Shown piece after piece: positions 8,891-17,678 of a DNA stretch of 64,000 nucleotides. Source of the DNA: Shewanella sp. OPT22 (GTDB taxonomy: Bacteria; Pseudomonadota; Gammaproteobacteria; Enterobacterales; Shewanellaceae). Position numbers and translations under genes: made by a program. The notes beneath the pieces are model-generated. The model worked only from the letters and a program-made list of their open reading frames with translations. It was not told the origin of the DNA and searched no databases. How positions within the stretch are numbered: the stretch's first letter is position 1; each line of letters begins with the position of its first letter. The stretch covers positions 163,616-227,615 of the forward strand of contig NZ_PGVH01000007.1 in assembly GCF_004168585.1 (NCBI RefSeq), written 5' to 3'.

Positions 8891-9766
8891 ATGAAGCAAA
8901 GCAGCAAAAAGCTTAATGCATTAATTTTCGTTTTTTTCTATTTTGCATTATCTACGGCGTCAGCCAAAGAATCTGACACGCCTCCTTTCTTTAAAATCAG
9001 CTTTAAAGGACACACTGCCTATCTTCTTGGTTCAGTTCATGTCGGTGAGCAGGATTTTTACCCTTTGCCTAATTTAATTAAGAATCAGCTTAAGCATAGT
9101 AATGCGATCGTCCTCGAAGCAGTGCCTTCTGCTGAAGACCAGCACCTCATTACAAAATACTCTCTTCGATCTGAAACCTATAAAAATCAAAACAAAGCCT
9201 ATGATAACTATTGTAAGACTCATCACCGATTATGTGCTGCACTAAGTCGTTTTTCACCTTGGGTTCAAGCGACTCAAATTACCCTCTTTCGATTAAATCA
9301 ATTAGGCTACCATGCCAACTTAGGCATTGAATCTCACCTCATTGAAAATAAAGGTTCAAAGCTGCTATTACAGTTAGAAAGTACAGAGTTTCAATTAAAA
9401 CTGATGAGTGAAATGAGTAAGGACATACAAGAGTCAATGCTTACCCAATCGATCACGGCTTCGGACAGTCAAGTAACGACCATGTTTGCAGCATGGCGCC
9501 GAGGCGATTTAAATGCGATTGATGCCCTTTCTCAGGATGAATTAAAACGACAAGGTGATCAGGAGTTCATCGATAAATTACTCTGGCAGCGTAACAAAAG
9601 TATGGCGTCATCCATCATAGATAAAATACAAGAACGTTCGAAGTATCAACTTTTCATTGCAGTTGGTGCAGCGCATTTAGCCGGAGAAAAAAGTATTAAT
9701 CAATACCTTAAAAAAGCAGGTGCAAAAGTGGAGAGCTGCTGGGGCTCTCCATCAATTTGTCAGTGA
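8891..9766 (+). CDS. TraB/GumN family protein
   Basis: A 291-aa exported protein: signal peptide at 1-25 (LIFVFFYFALSTASA), then the TraB/GumN hallmarks: YLLGSVHVGEQDFYPLP near the start of the mature part, LEA (VLEAVPS), and IAVGAAHLAGEKSI near the C-terminus with the conserved G-x-x-H. These proteins are thought to be metal-dependent proteases related to Tiki, but the substrate is unknown. The last codons overlap the 3' end of the convergent glutamate decarboxylase gene by 7 bases. A hairpin (GGAGAGC / GCTCTCC, 9730-9750) lies in the last codons. Confidence 0.85.
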   Translation: MKQSSKKLNALIFVFFYFALSTASAKESDTPPFFKISFKGHTAYLLGSVHVGEQDFYPLPNLIKNQLKHSNAIVLEAVPSAEDQHLITKYSLRSETYKNQNKAYDNYCKTHHRLCAALSRFSPWVQATQITLFRLNQLGYHANLGIESHLIENKGSKLLLQLESTEFQLKLMSEMSKDIQESMLTQSITASDSQVTTMFAAWRRGDLNAIDALSQDELKRQGDQEFIDKLLWQRNKSMASSIIDKIQERSKYQLFIAVGAAHLAGEKSINQYLKKAGAKVESCWGSPSICQ

Positions 9767-11139
9767 CGGAAACCGCTGGCCTCGCTCTGACCTAAGGGCT
9801 TAACTCTTGGATGTGAGGTTAGGTGTTCGATAGCTTGCTTATAATCTCGCATTAACAAGCAAGCTAAATCTTTACTGAACCCTCGTTTAACCAAGATCCT
9901 TTGAACCACAGTGTCTTGCTGGTTCACAGGGAGTGCGTAAGCTGGAACTTGCCAACCTTTATTCCTTAATCTATCCGCTAAATCATACAGATTAAAATCC
10001 GTTATATGCTCTTTTAGCTTCCAACTAATGACTGGAAGTCCACCATTACCGTTATAGATAATGTCAAAATATCCAAGTTGATTAATTTCATCGGCAAGGT
10101 AAATGGCGATATCTCTACAGGTTGACTGTATGGCTTGATAACCTTCAAAGCCTAAATGCAAGAAATTATAATACTGCGCAATGACTTGTCCACTGGGTCG
10201 AGAAAAATTAAGAGCGATATCAGGCATATTGCCACCAAGATAATTCACATGAAACACAAGATCATCTGGCAAGTCTGACTCTGTGTGCCACAATATCCAA
10301 CCGACGCCCAAAGGTGTTAATCCAAACTTATGGCCAGAGGCATTAATTGAGCGCACCCGACTCAATCGGAAGTCCCATTTAAGGTCTGATTGAATAAATG
10401 GCGCAACAAACCCACCACTTGCAGCATCAACGTGCATAGGGACATCAATATTTGTTGTTAATTGAAATTCGTCGAGTGCTTTTGCTATCTGCTCGATAGG
10501 ATCATACTGACCTGTAAACGTCAGCCCTAACGTGGCAACTACTGCAATGGTGTTTTCATCACAATGTTTAATGGTGGCTTCAGGCGTTAATTGGTAACAA
10601 TCTTGCTCCATTGGTACTTCACGTAATTCAACCCCCCAGTACCTTGCAAACTTGTGCCAGCAAACCTGTACAGGCCCTGTAACAAGGTTGGGGTTATCAA
10701 AATCTAGGCCTTGTGATTTTCTTTTTATTTGCCATTTTCGAAGTAATGCCAGCCCTCCCAGCATTGCAGCTTCACTTGAGCCCGTAGTTGAAGTACCCAG
10801 TGCTGACTCTCCACCGCTTTCTCCATGCCAAAGATCAGAGATAATGTGAATACAGCGCTTTTCAATTTCGGCCGTTTGAGGATACTCATCTTTATCAACG
10901 ATATTTTTGTCAACAGCAATGGCCATGAGCTTTTCAACTTCTGGCTCAACCCAAGTTTGACAAAACGTTGCTAAATTTTGCCTAGAGTTCCCATCTAATA
11001 TCAGTTCATCTTTGATCAATTGATAAATTGTATTTGAGGAGTGACTTGTTTTCGGAAGTTTATCTTTAGGAAGCTCTTGCTTAGATTCAGCAGTACTGAA
11101 TACTCCACCCTGATACGAGTCTTGTTTGCGATACAGCAT
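9760..11139 (-). CDS. gadB: Glutamate decarboxylase (PLP-dependent)
   Basis: Converts glutamate to GABA with consumption of a proton, the chemistry used for acid resistance. The 459-aa protein aligns by eye along its whole length with E. coli GadA/GadB: LDGNSRQNLATFCQTW, the substrate-pocket TGSSEA, HVDAASGGF, and the PLP lysine in SINASGHKFGL (Lys271). It ends in GFRH, so the C-terminal His that closes the active site at neutral pH in E. coli GadB appears to be kept. No GadC antiporter gene is next to it, which is unusual for the acid-resistance system; the antiporter may be elsewhere. Upstream by 57 bp on the same strand is cmoM. Confidence 0.93.
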   Translation of the reverse strand: MLYRKQDSYQGGVFSTAESKQELPKDKLPKTSHSSNTIYQLIKDELILDGNSRQNLATFCQTWVEPEVEKLMAIAVDKNIVDKDEYPQTAEIEKRCIHIISDLWHGESGGESALGTSTTGSSEAAMLGGLALLRKWQIKRKSQGLDFDNPNLVTGPVQVCWHKFARYWGVELREVPMEQDCYQLTPEATIKHCDENTIAVVATLGLTFTGQYDPIEQIAKALDEFQLTTNIDVPMHVDAASGGFVAPFIQSDLKWDFRLSRVRSINASGHKFGLTPLGVGWILWHTESDLPDDLVFHVNYLGGNMPDIALNFSRPSGQVIAQYYNFLHLGFEGYQAIQSTCRDIAIYLADEINQLGYFDIIYNGNGGLPVISWKLKEHITDFNLYDLADRLRNKGWQVPAYALPVNQQDTVVQRILVKRGFSKDLACLLMRDYKQAIEHLTSHPRVKPLGQSEASGFRH

Positions 11140-11196
11140 TTAACCCTCTCGAAATCGACAGGTTTGCATGTCAGGCGATGTCGAAAGAACAGATTT

Positions 11197-11961
11197 TCAT
11201 GCAAATTTGCCGATAAAATGAACATAACGCCCAATTGAAATATAGGGCTGGTTTCGGGAGTAGGTCAACTCCATTTGCATTAATTTATCAACGTTAATTT
11301 CTTGATCTGGATATGGTTTCATATAATCGTTAATCACTCGCACACCAGACTTACAGACCACATTCAATTTCCATGCTGTAAACCACGAGGTCACTTGCTC
11401 AATATAAAGTGGGTATTCTGGGGTTAAGCCAACGGTCTTTTTGGCTTTCAACCCTGCCTCAACATACTCAAAATTACCCGAAACAAGACTATGAAATCGC
11501 TGCGCCTCTTTATTATAAAACATCAGCGAAAAAGCTCCGTCAGGCTTCAATAATTTCAACAAGTTTTGCAGTGTATTTTCAGCATCCACGAGCCATTCAG
11601 CAACAGCGTGACAAAGAATAACATCAAATTTACCGAATTCTTGCTGTGTTAATTCTTGGATAGAAGAATGCACAAGCTCAATATCTAAAGGTTCATTGTG
11701 TTCCTCAATCTGCTGTTGGGCAAGCTCTAACATCTGAGAAGAAATATCGCACAGCACCACTTTATGTCCGAGCTTCGCCAGTTTCTGACTTAGATACCCA
11801 AAGCCACCGCCAGCATCAAGAATCCTAAGTTTTGTATCTGACTGTAAATCAATGTGCTCAAAGAGGTCTCTTAATAAAACCCGGCTTCGAATCTCTCCTT
11901 TTAAAGAGCCATATATATTTTTTGCAAACTTATTTGCGAGTTTATCGAAGTTTTTATCCAT
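11197..11961 (-). CDS. cmoM: tRNA 5-carboxymethoxyuridine methyltransferase CmoM
   Basis: This SAM-dependent enzyme methylates cmo5U34 to mcmo5U34 in the wobble position of certain tRNAs. The 254-aa protein begins MDKNFDKLANKFAKNIYGSL, closely like E. coli CmoM (formerly SmtA). The SAM-binding motif is LDAGGGFGYLSQKLA (about 49-63), followed by HAVAEWLVDAENTLQ, SLMFYNKEAQRF and the C-terminal YSRNQPYISIGRYVH, all conserved positions in the family. ATG at 11961. A terminator hairpin separates it from the malic enzyme gene upstream, so it probably has its own promoter. Confidence 0.93.
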   Translation of the reverse strand: MDKNFDKLANKFAKNIYGSLKGEIRSRVLLRDLFEHIDLQSDTKLRILDAGGGFGYLSQKLAKLGHKVVLCDISSQMLELAQQQIEEHNEPLDIELVHSSIQELTQQEFGKFDVILCHAVAEWLVDAENTLQNLLKLLKPDGAFSLMFYNKEAQRFHSLVSGNFEYVEAGLKAKKTVGLTPEYPLYIEQVTSWFTAWKLNVVCKSGVRVINDYMKPYPDQEINVDKLMQMELTYSRNQPYISIGRYVHFIGKFA

Positions 11962-11981
11962 ATTTACTGCTTCTCATGAAC

Positions 11982-12010
11982 AAAAAAAGGGAGCCATAGC
12001 TCCCTTTTAT
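11982..12010 (-). terminator. Terminator of the malic enzyme gene
   Basis: GGGAGC (11989-11994), loop CATA, GCTCCC (11999-12004). In the leftward direction the hairpin is followed by seven T residues. It lies 13 bp after the malic enzyme stop. Confidence 0.9.
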
Positions 12011-12022
12011 ACCACTTATCAT

Positions 12023-13270
12023 TTAGGCTAAATAATTCTCAGGTAATTCATTAATACCTGCAACGCCAGATTTAATTGCGGCTTCAGCCACGGCTGTCGC
12101 AATTCTAGGCAGTAAACGTGAGTCCATTGGCTTAGGCAGTACATAATCTGCACCAAAGCTTAATTCTTTCACACCAGGATACGCTTCTAATACTTCTTGA
12201 GGCACAGACTCTTTTGCGAGTTCAGCGAGCGCAAATACAGCAGCTACTTTCATTTCATCATTAATTTCACGTGCACGAACGTCGAGGGCGCCACGGAACA
12301 AAAATGGAAAACAAAGTACATTGTTAACCTGATTAGGATAATCACTACGACCCGTGCCCATAATAACGTCAGGGCGAACTGATTTTGCTAGTTCAGGCTT
12401 AATTTCAGGATCAGGGTTTGAACATGCAAAAATCACTGGATTATCGGCCATCAATTTAACATCATCTTCACCCAATAGATTTGGACCAGATAAGCCTAAA
12501 AAGGCATCTGCGCCTTTAATTGCGTCTTGAAGGGTACGTTTATCCGTATTGTTTGCAAACAGTGCTTTGTACTCATTTAAATCGCCACGTTGAGTGTTAA
12601 TTACACCTTTACGATCTAACATGTAAATGTGCTCACGTTGAGCACCACACTTCACTAGCATTGTCATACAAGCAATTGCAGCCGCACCTGCACCTAAACA
12701 TACAAACACAGCATCTTCAATTTTCTTACCTTGAATCTCTAATGCATTGATCATTCCTGCAGCCGTAACAATGGCTGTACCATGTTGATCATCATGAAAA
12801 ATCGGTACATTACATTTTTCAATCAAGGCTTTTTCAATTTCAAAACATTCTGGTGCTTTGATATCTTCAAGATTAATACCACCAAATGTATCTGCAATCG
12901 CAGACACAGTATTAATAAACTCTGCAGTGGTGTTGTGCTTAACTTCAATGTCTGTTGCATCAATATCAGCGAAAGTTTTAAATAATAATGCTTTACCTTC
13001 CATTACAGGCTTTGACGCCATCGGGCCTAGATTTCCTAAGCCTAAAATAGCAGTCCCATTAGAAATTACAGCGACCGTATTACCTTTTGCTGTGTATCGG
13101 TATGCATTTTCAGGATCCGCAGCAATTTCTCGAACTGGTTCTGCTACACCAGGGCTGTATGCTAAAGAAAGATCATGGCTAGTTTTAGCTGGTTTAGTTA
13201 AAGTTACAGCCATTTTTCCTGGTATTGGAAATTCATGATAATCGAGGGCTTGTTGGCGAAAATCTGACAT
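12023..13270 (-). CDS. Malic enzyme, decarboxylating (MaeB/YtsJ type)
   Basis: Oxidative decarboxylation of malate to pyruvate and CO2 with NAD(P). The 415-aa protein has the single-domain form: LSLAYSPGVAEPVREIA near the N-terminus, the catalytic region MEGKALLFKTFADIDATDIE, metal-binding EDIKAPECFEIE, HDDQHGTAIVTAAG, and a Rossmann nucleotide-binding region FVCLGAGAAAIACM. It lacks the phosphotransacetylase-like C-terminal domain of E. coli MaeB. I chose the ATG at 13270 because the family begins MSDFRQQALDYHEFP and AGGA precedes it; the frame is open for 20 codons further. Cofactor preference cannot be read safely. Confidence 0.92.
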   Translation of the reverse strand: MSDFRQQALDYHEFPIPGKMAVTLTKPAKTSHDLSLAYSPGVAEPVREIAADPENAYRYTAKGNTVAVISNGTAILGLGNLGPMASKPVMEGKALLFKTFADIDATDIEVKHNTTAEFINTVSAIADTFGGINLEDIKAPECFEIEKALIEKCNVPIFHDDQHGTAIVTAAGMINALEIQGKKIEDAVFVCLGAGAAAIACMTMLVKCGAQREHIYMLDRKGVINTQRGDLNEYKALFANNTDKRTLQDAIKGADAFLGLSGPNLLGEDDVKLMADNPVIFACSNPDPEIKPELAKSVRPDVIMGTGRSDYPNQVNNVLCFPFLFRGALDVRAREINDEMKVAAVFALAELAKESVPQEVLEAYPGVKELSFGADYVLPKPMDSRLLPRIATAVAEAAIKSGVAGINELPENYLA

Positions 13271-13679
13271 GTTCACGTCCTGGAGTGTGCGATTTTTATT
13301 GTTCCATTTTGTTGTTGTAATGAAACGCAATTAACAAAAAAATAACTTATATATTAAATGCTTGGGGCTTAAGCAGATAACTCGGCAATTTTAGTCATTA
13401 ACACCGAATGGAACAAGCTCTTTGTCATTTTAACTTTAGTGAACAATTAGTCTTTTTGATTAGTTTTTTTATCTTTGATTGAAGTAAAACAGATAGTTTT
13501 TCTCAAGATATGTAATTTAAATACAGATTTTTTAGCGATTAAATTCTATAAGCGCAATTCGAAAGTAGTTTAAGCACAAATTGTATACAATTTTGTATTT
13601 AAACTAACAAATGCGATAAAAACTGATTTTTTGAAATTGAAGACGTTTGTTAGAAAAACTCAACAAACCGTCCAAGTCA
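13271..13679. other. Intergenic region upstream of malic enzyme
   Basis: A 409-bp AT-rich gap between the malic enzyme start and the 3' end of the transporter pair, all read leftward. It contains a 16-bp perfect palindrome (13578-13593, listed separately). No further reading frame or RNA gene is visible. Confidence 0.5.
13578..13593. promoter_or_regulatory. 16-bp palindrome, possible GntR-type operator
   Basis: AAATTGTATACAATTT is a perfect palindrome whose core TTGTATACAA matches the general form of operators bound by GntR/FadR-type regulators. It lies about 310 bp upstream of the malic enzyme start. Which gene it controls is unknown, and no such regulator is encoded in the window. Confidence 0.35.
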
Positions 13680-14102
13680 TCAGACCTGTTTTTTTGTTAA
13701 AGTCAGATACATTCCCGCAAAAATAAACAAAACGCCCAAAATTTGAGTAGAAGAAAGCCCTGAATCTAATAACCACATATCAATCATCAGGCTCGCTAGC
13801 ATCTGCCCGCTCAATACGCATAATATAGAAGTTACTGCACCGACTTTGTGTAAAACAAAACTGTTTACAGCAACATAAAGTGCTCCGATGATTCCCCCTA
13901 AATAAGCATGTGTAGGAATAGATTTATCATAATTCGGCGTTTCGAATACAAGCCAAAGCATAATCGTCAGAAAAACAAAACCAACAAAGTGGTTAACAAA
14001 AGAAGCGGGAAATGCACCACGACTGCTCCCTAAACGTCCATTTAACGTTCTAGCAAGTCCGATTAAAATGCCGTTGAGTAAAGCCAGCAATATCATGGTC
14101 AT
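13680..14102 (-). CDS. YdcZ/DUF606-type membrane transporter subunit 2
   Basis: The 140-aa protein has four to five membrane segments and resembles one half of a small-subunit drug/metabolite transporter (LLALLNGILIGLARTLNGRLG; LYVAVNSFVLHKVGAVTSIL; QILGVLFIFAGMYLTL). Its start codon overlaps the stop of the upstream paralogous gene by one base (TAATG), so the pair is translationally coupled and probably forms a heterodimer. Substrate is unknown. Confidence 0.75.
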   Translation of the reverse strand: MTMILLALLNGILIGLARTLNGRLGSSRGAFPASFVNHFVGFVFLTIMLWLVFETPNYDKSIPTHAYLGGIIGALYVAVNSFVLHKVGAVTSILCVLSGQMLASLMIDMWLLDSGLSSTQILGVLFIFAGMYLTLTKKQV

Positions 14103-14569
14103 TAGATAGCCCCTCTTGAAAAGATAATCATCAAGCTACCACCACATATCAAACATAGACTCACAAGATCTCTTAACGCCATTTTTTTTTGTTCTAGACC
14201 AAATAAGCCGAAATAATCACACAGATAACTGAATGAGATTTGCCCTACTAACCCCAATGCTAAAGAACCTGTAAGTCCCAAATGACTGTTTACTGTGATT
14301 CCAGAAAGTAAAACTGTAAAGGCACCAGGCAGTCCCCCCAAGTAAGCCCACCATGGTGTTTGGTCATTCTTAGCGAACAATTGTTTATTGCCTCGATTGA
14401 GGCTAAAAATAAGAATTAAGGCAGTAAGCCCACCAATACCATGAGCGAACCAGGAAGACTCTGCAGGAGAATAAAAAAGAGCGAGTTGGCTATTAAAAAA
14501 TATCATGGCAGCTAGAAAACCACCCGATATTAGTGCCAAAAGTAGATAAAAGTACTGAGTTTTATTCAT
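14102..14569 (-). CDS. YdcZ/DUF606-type membrane transporter subunit 1
   Basis: The 155-aa membrane protein has five hydrophobic segments and is related to its downstream partner (LLALISGGFLAAMIFFNSQL; LGGLPGAFTVLLSG; LGLVGQISFSYLCDYFGLFG). The ATG at 14569 is preferred over the first possible one at 14602: the protein then starts MNKTQYFYLLLALISGG at the first membrane helix, and an upstream start would lie inside the rpmE terminator region. The two genes together look like a split or duplicated DMT-superfamily carrier. Confidence 0.72.
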   Translation of the reverse strand: MNKTQYFYLLLALISGGFLAAMIFFNSQLALFYSPAESSWFAHGIGGLTALILIFSLNRGNKQLFAKNDQTPWWAYLGGLPGAFTVLLSGITVNSHLGLTGSLALGLVGQISFSYLCDYFGLFGLEQKKMALRDLVSLCLICGGSLMIIFSRGAI

Positions 14570-14598
14570 AAATCCGTTTACATTACTTCGTGTAAAAT

Positions 14599-14632
14599 GC
14601 AAAAAAGGCGCTCAATGAGCGCCTTTTTAAAG
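14599..14632 (-). terminator. Terminator of rpmE
   Basis: GGCGCTC, loop AAT, GAGCGCC (14607-14623), flanked by AAAAAA on the left and TTTTT on the right, so it can also work on the other strand. It lies 20-50 bp after the rpmE stop. Confidence 0.9.
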
Positions 14633-14650
14633 TTCAATTCAAAGCAGAAT

Positions 14651-14866
14651 TTACTTCTTGCTTGAAAGTGCGCCAAAACGCTTGTTGAACTTGTCGATAC
14701 GACCACCAGTATCAACAACTTTCTGTGTACCTGTGTAGAATGGGTGACATGCACCACAAACGTCTAAGTGAAGGTTTTTACCTACAGTAGACTTAACTTT
14801 AATGTTGTTACCACAAGTACAAGTTGCAGTGATTTCTTCGTAATCTGGGTGGATACCTTGTTTCAT
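14651..14866 (-). CDS. rpmE: 50S ribosomal protein L31, zinc-binding form
   Basis: The 71-aa protein starts [19 protein letters not shown] and carries the four zinc ligands of the C+ form: Cys16, Cys18, Cys37 and Cys40 (the last two in [12 protein letters not shown]). It is part of the large subunit and bridges to the 30S head. Monocistronic with its own terminator. Its leader can form hairpins that may serve feedback control (see next entry). Confidence 0.97.
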   Translation of the reverse strand: MKQGIHPDYEEITATCTCGNNIKVKSTVGKNLHLDVCGACHPFYTGTQKVVDTGGRIDKFNKRFGALSSKK

Positions 14867-14920
14867 TTGGGTTACCTCAAAATAAGGCCATGTCGCCTTC
14901 CCAACCCGAAGTTGGGCACC
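14867..14920 (-). promoter_or_regulatory. rpmE leader with two hairpins
   Basis: On the mRNA strand the leader shows CCCAAC-UUCGG-GUUGGG (14900-14916) and, nearer the start, a smaller AAGGC...GCCTT hairpin (about 14883-14898), followed by UGAGGUAACCC before the ATG. Autogenous control of L31 through its leader has been reported in E. coli; that this leader acts the same way is inference. Confidence 0.4.
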
Positions 14921-15143
14921 ACATGCGTTAAAATTTAAAATTCGTTACTTAGCGAACGCTACTTAACAGCGGCATTCGAAGGCGCAAGATTTTAACTTAT
15001 CCGAGCACTTCAAACAAGTAGAAGTTATATTTCGAACGGTTAAACTCAAAGTTCGCTTAACTTAAGCAAAATATTAAATTATCTCTAGCTCGATACCGTT
15101 AACATGAATAAACTTAGCCTATACCTCCATACCTAAATTCTAT

Positions 15144-17339
15144 ATGCCAAATTTTGTTGATGTTGCTTTGCCTGTTCCATTAAGACAAAGATTTAGTTAC
15201 CTATTACCCGATGAACTTATTGATCAAGCTAAAATTGGTTCTCGCGTCAGTGTGCCTTTTGGTAACCAGCATCGAGTTGGCATTATTCTTAATATCAAAC
15301 CTTTCTGTGAACTGGATGAATCCAAGATAAAACCAATTACAGAACTGCTTGATCAACGTCCTCTTTTACCCGAGTCTCTCGCAAAACTGTGTGATTGGGC
15401 AGCAAAATACTATTTTACTAGTCACGGACAGATGCTCAGCCAAGCCATCCCGGTTGCCTTACGAAAAGGGGGCGAAAGCGAATTTGAAGGGCAAGTTGAA
15501 TACTGCATTACCGTTTTAGGTAATGAAATTGAATTGTCGACACTTAAGCGATCACCTGCACAGAAAAAATTATTAGAAACGTTAAAGGTTAGTGCTCTTT
15601 CACCCGCAGAATTTAACGAACTATCCTTGAGTAAATCGGCATTAAAGGCCCTAAAAGAAAAAGGCTGGGTTGACGCTAAGCAAAGAGCAACTGAGTTTGA
15701 CTTAAGCTGGCAACAATCATTGGTTCTGGGTGAGACACCTCACAAGCTCAATGCAGAACAAGCAGTTGCTGTATCGACACTCACACAACAATCTGGCTTT
15801 AACACAAGCTTAATTGAGGGTGTGACGGGTTCAGGTAAAACTGAAGTGTATCTTTCTGTTATTGAACATATTCTTAAGCAAGGTAAACAAGCGCTGGTAT
15901 TGGTACCGGAAATTGGTTTGACGCCTCAAACCATTGGTCGTTTCCGCAGACGCTTTGATGTGCAAGTGAGTGTGATTCATTCAGGATTAACAGATAAACA
16001 ACGTTTGATAGCTTGGCAACAGGCTAGAGAGGGTGAAGCGGCTATTATCATTGGTACTCGCTCGGCATTATTCACACCGATGCAATATCCCGGCATCATC
16101 ATTCTAGACGAAGAACACGACAGTAGCTTTAAACAGCAAGAAGGTGTGGGTTACCATGCACGTGATCTTGCTGTAATGCGAGGCAGTCTTGAAGATATTC
16201 CGGTCGTTTTAGGTTCAGCCACTCCTTCTTTGGAAAGTTTGAATAACGCGCTCTCCGAACGCTATCAGCACCTTGAATTAACCAATCGCGCTGGCGCTGC
16301 ACAAAAAGTGCGTCAAGGCATTATTGATATACGCAATCAACCTTTAAAAGCAGGGTTATCAACAGCACTCATTAACGAAATTCGTATTCACCTTGATGCT
16401 GGTAATCAAGTATTACTGTTTTTAAATCGTCGAGGTTATGCGCCTGCCCTGCTATGTCATGAATGCGGCCATTTACATGAGTGTGATCGCTGTGATGCTT
16501 TTTTTACCCTTCACCAAGGTCTAGGTGAAATTCGCTGTCACCATTGTGGTAACCAATACGCAATTCCTCGCCAATGTCATCAATGTGGTAGCACCATGCT
16601 TGCAGGACAGGGGATTGGCACTGAGCAACTTGAACAAACACTTCAACAGTTATTCCCTAAATACCCTGTTGTTCGAATTGATCGTGACAGTACTCGACGC
16701 AAGGGCTCATTAGAATCTCATCTTAATGCCATTCATAAAGGTGAATACAAGATTTTAGTGGGAACACAGATGTTGGCTAAAGGGCATCACTTCCCTGACG
16801 TAACCTTAGTTGGAATGCTGGATGTAGATGGTGCACTTTTTTCAGCAGATTTTCGTGCTCCAGAGCGTTTTGGGCAGCTTTATACACAAGTTTCAGGTCG
16901 AGCAGGGCGAGCAACGAAAGCTGGCACAGTACTTTTACAAACACATCAAGCTGACAATCCCATATTAAGAGAGATCTTACACAAGGGCTATGCAGAGTTT
17001 TCACGTAATCAACTCGAAGAACGTAAGCAAGCGCTGTTACCACCAGCGTGGAATATGGTGCTGGTAAAAGCTGAAGCTCACAACCCCATTGATGCGGACA
17101 CCTTACTCAATGAGTTTGCGAGTCGCTTACCACAAAACGAACAATGTGAAGTGATAGGACCCATGCCTGCTCCAATGGACAAAAAAGCAGGTAAATTTCG
17201 CCGTCACTTAATGTTTCAAACGCAATCAAGACCTCTGATGCAAAAAGTGTTTGAGCAAGCTTTAGCTGAAGTTGAGCAACTGCCCATTGCGAAAAAGTGT
17301 CGCTGGCACGTTGATAGAGATCCTCAAGACCTCATCTAA
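15144..17339 (+). CDS. priA: Primosomal protein N', replication restart helicase PriA
   Basis: PriA recognises stalled forks and reloads the replicative helicase. The 731-aa protein has an N-terminal DNA-binding region, Walker A GVTGSGKT at 226-233, the DEEH box at 323-326, and the cysteine-rich zinc module (CHECGHLHECDRCD, then CHHCG and CHQCG). Helicase motifs continue with GTQMLAKGHHFPDVTLV and QVSGRAGRA. Length equals that of E. coli PriA (732). ATG at 15144. In related genomes priA, argS and an ftsN-type gene are neighbours; here an orphan gene sits between priA and argS. Confidence 0.97.
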   Translation: MPNFVDVALPVPLRQRFSYLLPDELIDQAKIGSRVSVPFGNQHRVGIILNIKPFCELDESKIKPITELLDQRPLLPESLAKLCDWAAKYYFTSHGQMLSQAIPVALRKGGESEFEGQVEYCITVLGNEIELSTLKRSPAQKKLLETLKVSALSPAEFNELSLSKSALKALKEKGWVDAKQRATEFDLSWQQSLVLGETPHKLNAEQAVAVSTLTQQSGFNTSLIEGVTGSGKTEVYLSVIEHILKQGKQALVLVPEIGLTPQTIGRFRRRFDVQVSVIHSGLTDKQRLIAWQQAREGEAAIIIGTRSALFTPMQYPGIIILDEEHDSSFKQQEGVGYHARDLAVMRGSLEDIPVVLGSATPSLESLNNALSERYQHLELTNRAGAAQKVRQGIIDIRNQPLKAGLSTALINEIRIHLDAGNQVLLFLNRRGYAPALLCHECGHLHECDRCDAFFTLHQGLGEIRCHHCGNQYAIPRQCHQCGSTMLAGQGIGTEQLEQTLQQLFPKYPVVRIDRDSTRRKGSLESHLNAIHKGEYKILVGTQMLAKGHHFPDVTLVGMLDVDGALFSADFRAPERFGQLYTQVSGRAGRATKAGTVLLQTHQADNPILREILHKGYAEFSRNQLEERKQALLPPAWNMVLVKAEAHNPIDADTLLNEFASRLPQNEQCEVIGPMPAPMDKKAGKFRRHLMFQTQSRPLMQKVFEQALAEVEQLPIAKKCRWHVDRDPQDLI

Positions 17340-17678
17340 GGACTGTTTATTTTTCAGGATCACATTTTGTGCTGTTTGAGCGTTTACCTGTTCAAAGCGT
17401 GAACAGTGAAGATTAACCATCTAAGTAAACTGGTCACAACACCGAACAGTGAATGCTCAATAACATCGCTGCAAACACAATCACGAAAGATAAACAGCCC
17501 CTAGTAGCCAATTAACTCATTGGTTTCCAAAAATTAATCATTTGATCAGCCTTAATTTCATCTTCAACGTCTATAATTATTAGTGTAAATACTTTAATCA
17601 GTTTTGACAGCTACACGCACTGTTTTGAGGAAACACTAAACGATAGCCCCAAGCTGATGAATTTCTAAGGTGGTAAAC
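17340..17678. other. Intergenic region, priA to orphan gene
   Basis: A 339-bp gap that must contain the promoter of the orphan gene at 17679. No RNA gene or convincing terminator after priA is visible. A purine-rich AAGGTGG at 17667-17673 is the ribosome-binding site of the orphan gene. Confidence 0.5.

Noticed and set aside
9730..9750. GC-rich hairpin as terminator of the TraB/GumN or gadB gene
   Set aside because: It lies inside the coding sequence of the TraB/GumN gene and has no T-run on either side.
12782..13238. Rightward reading frames opposite the malic enzyme gene
   Set aside because: The leftward frame is a full malic enzyme with all motifs; the rightward ones have no start signals.
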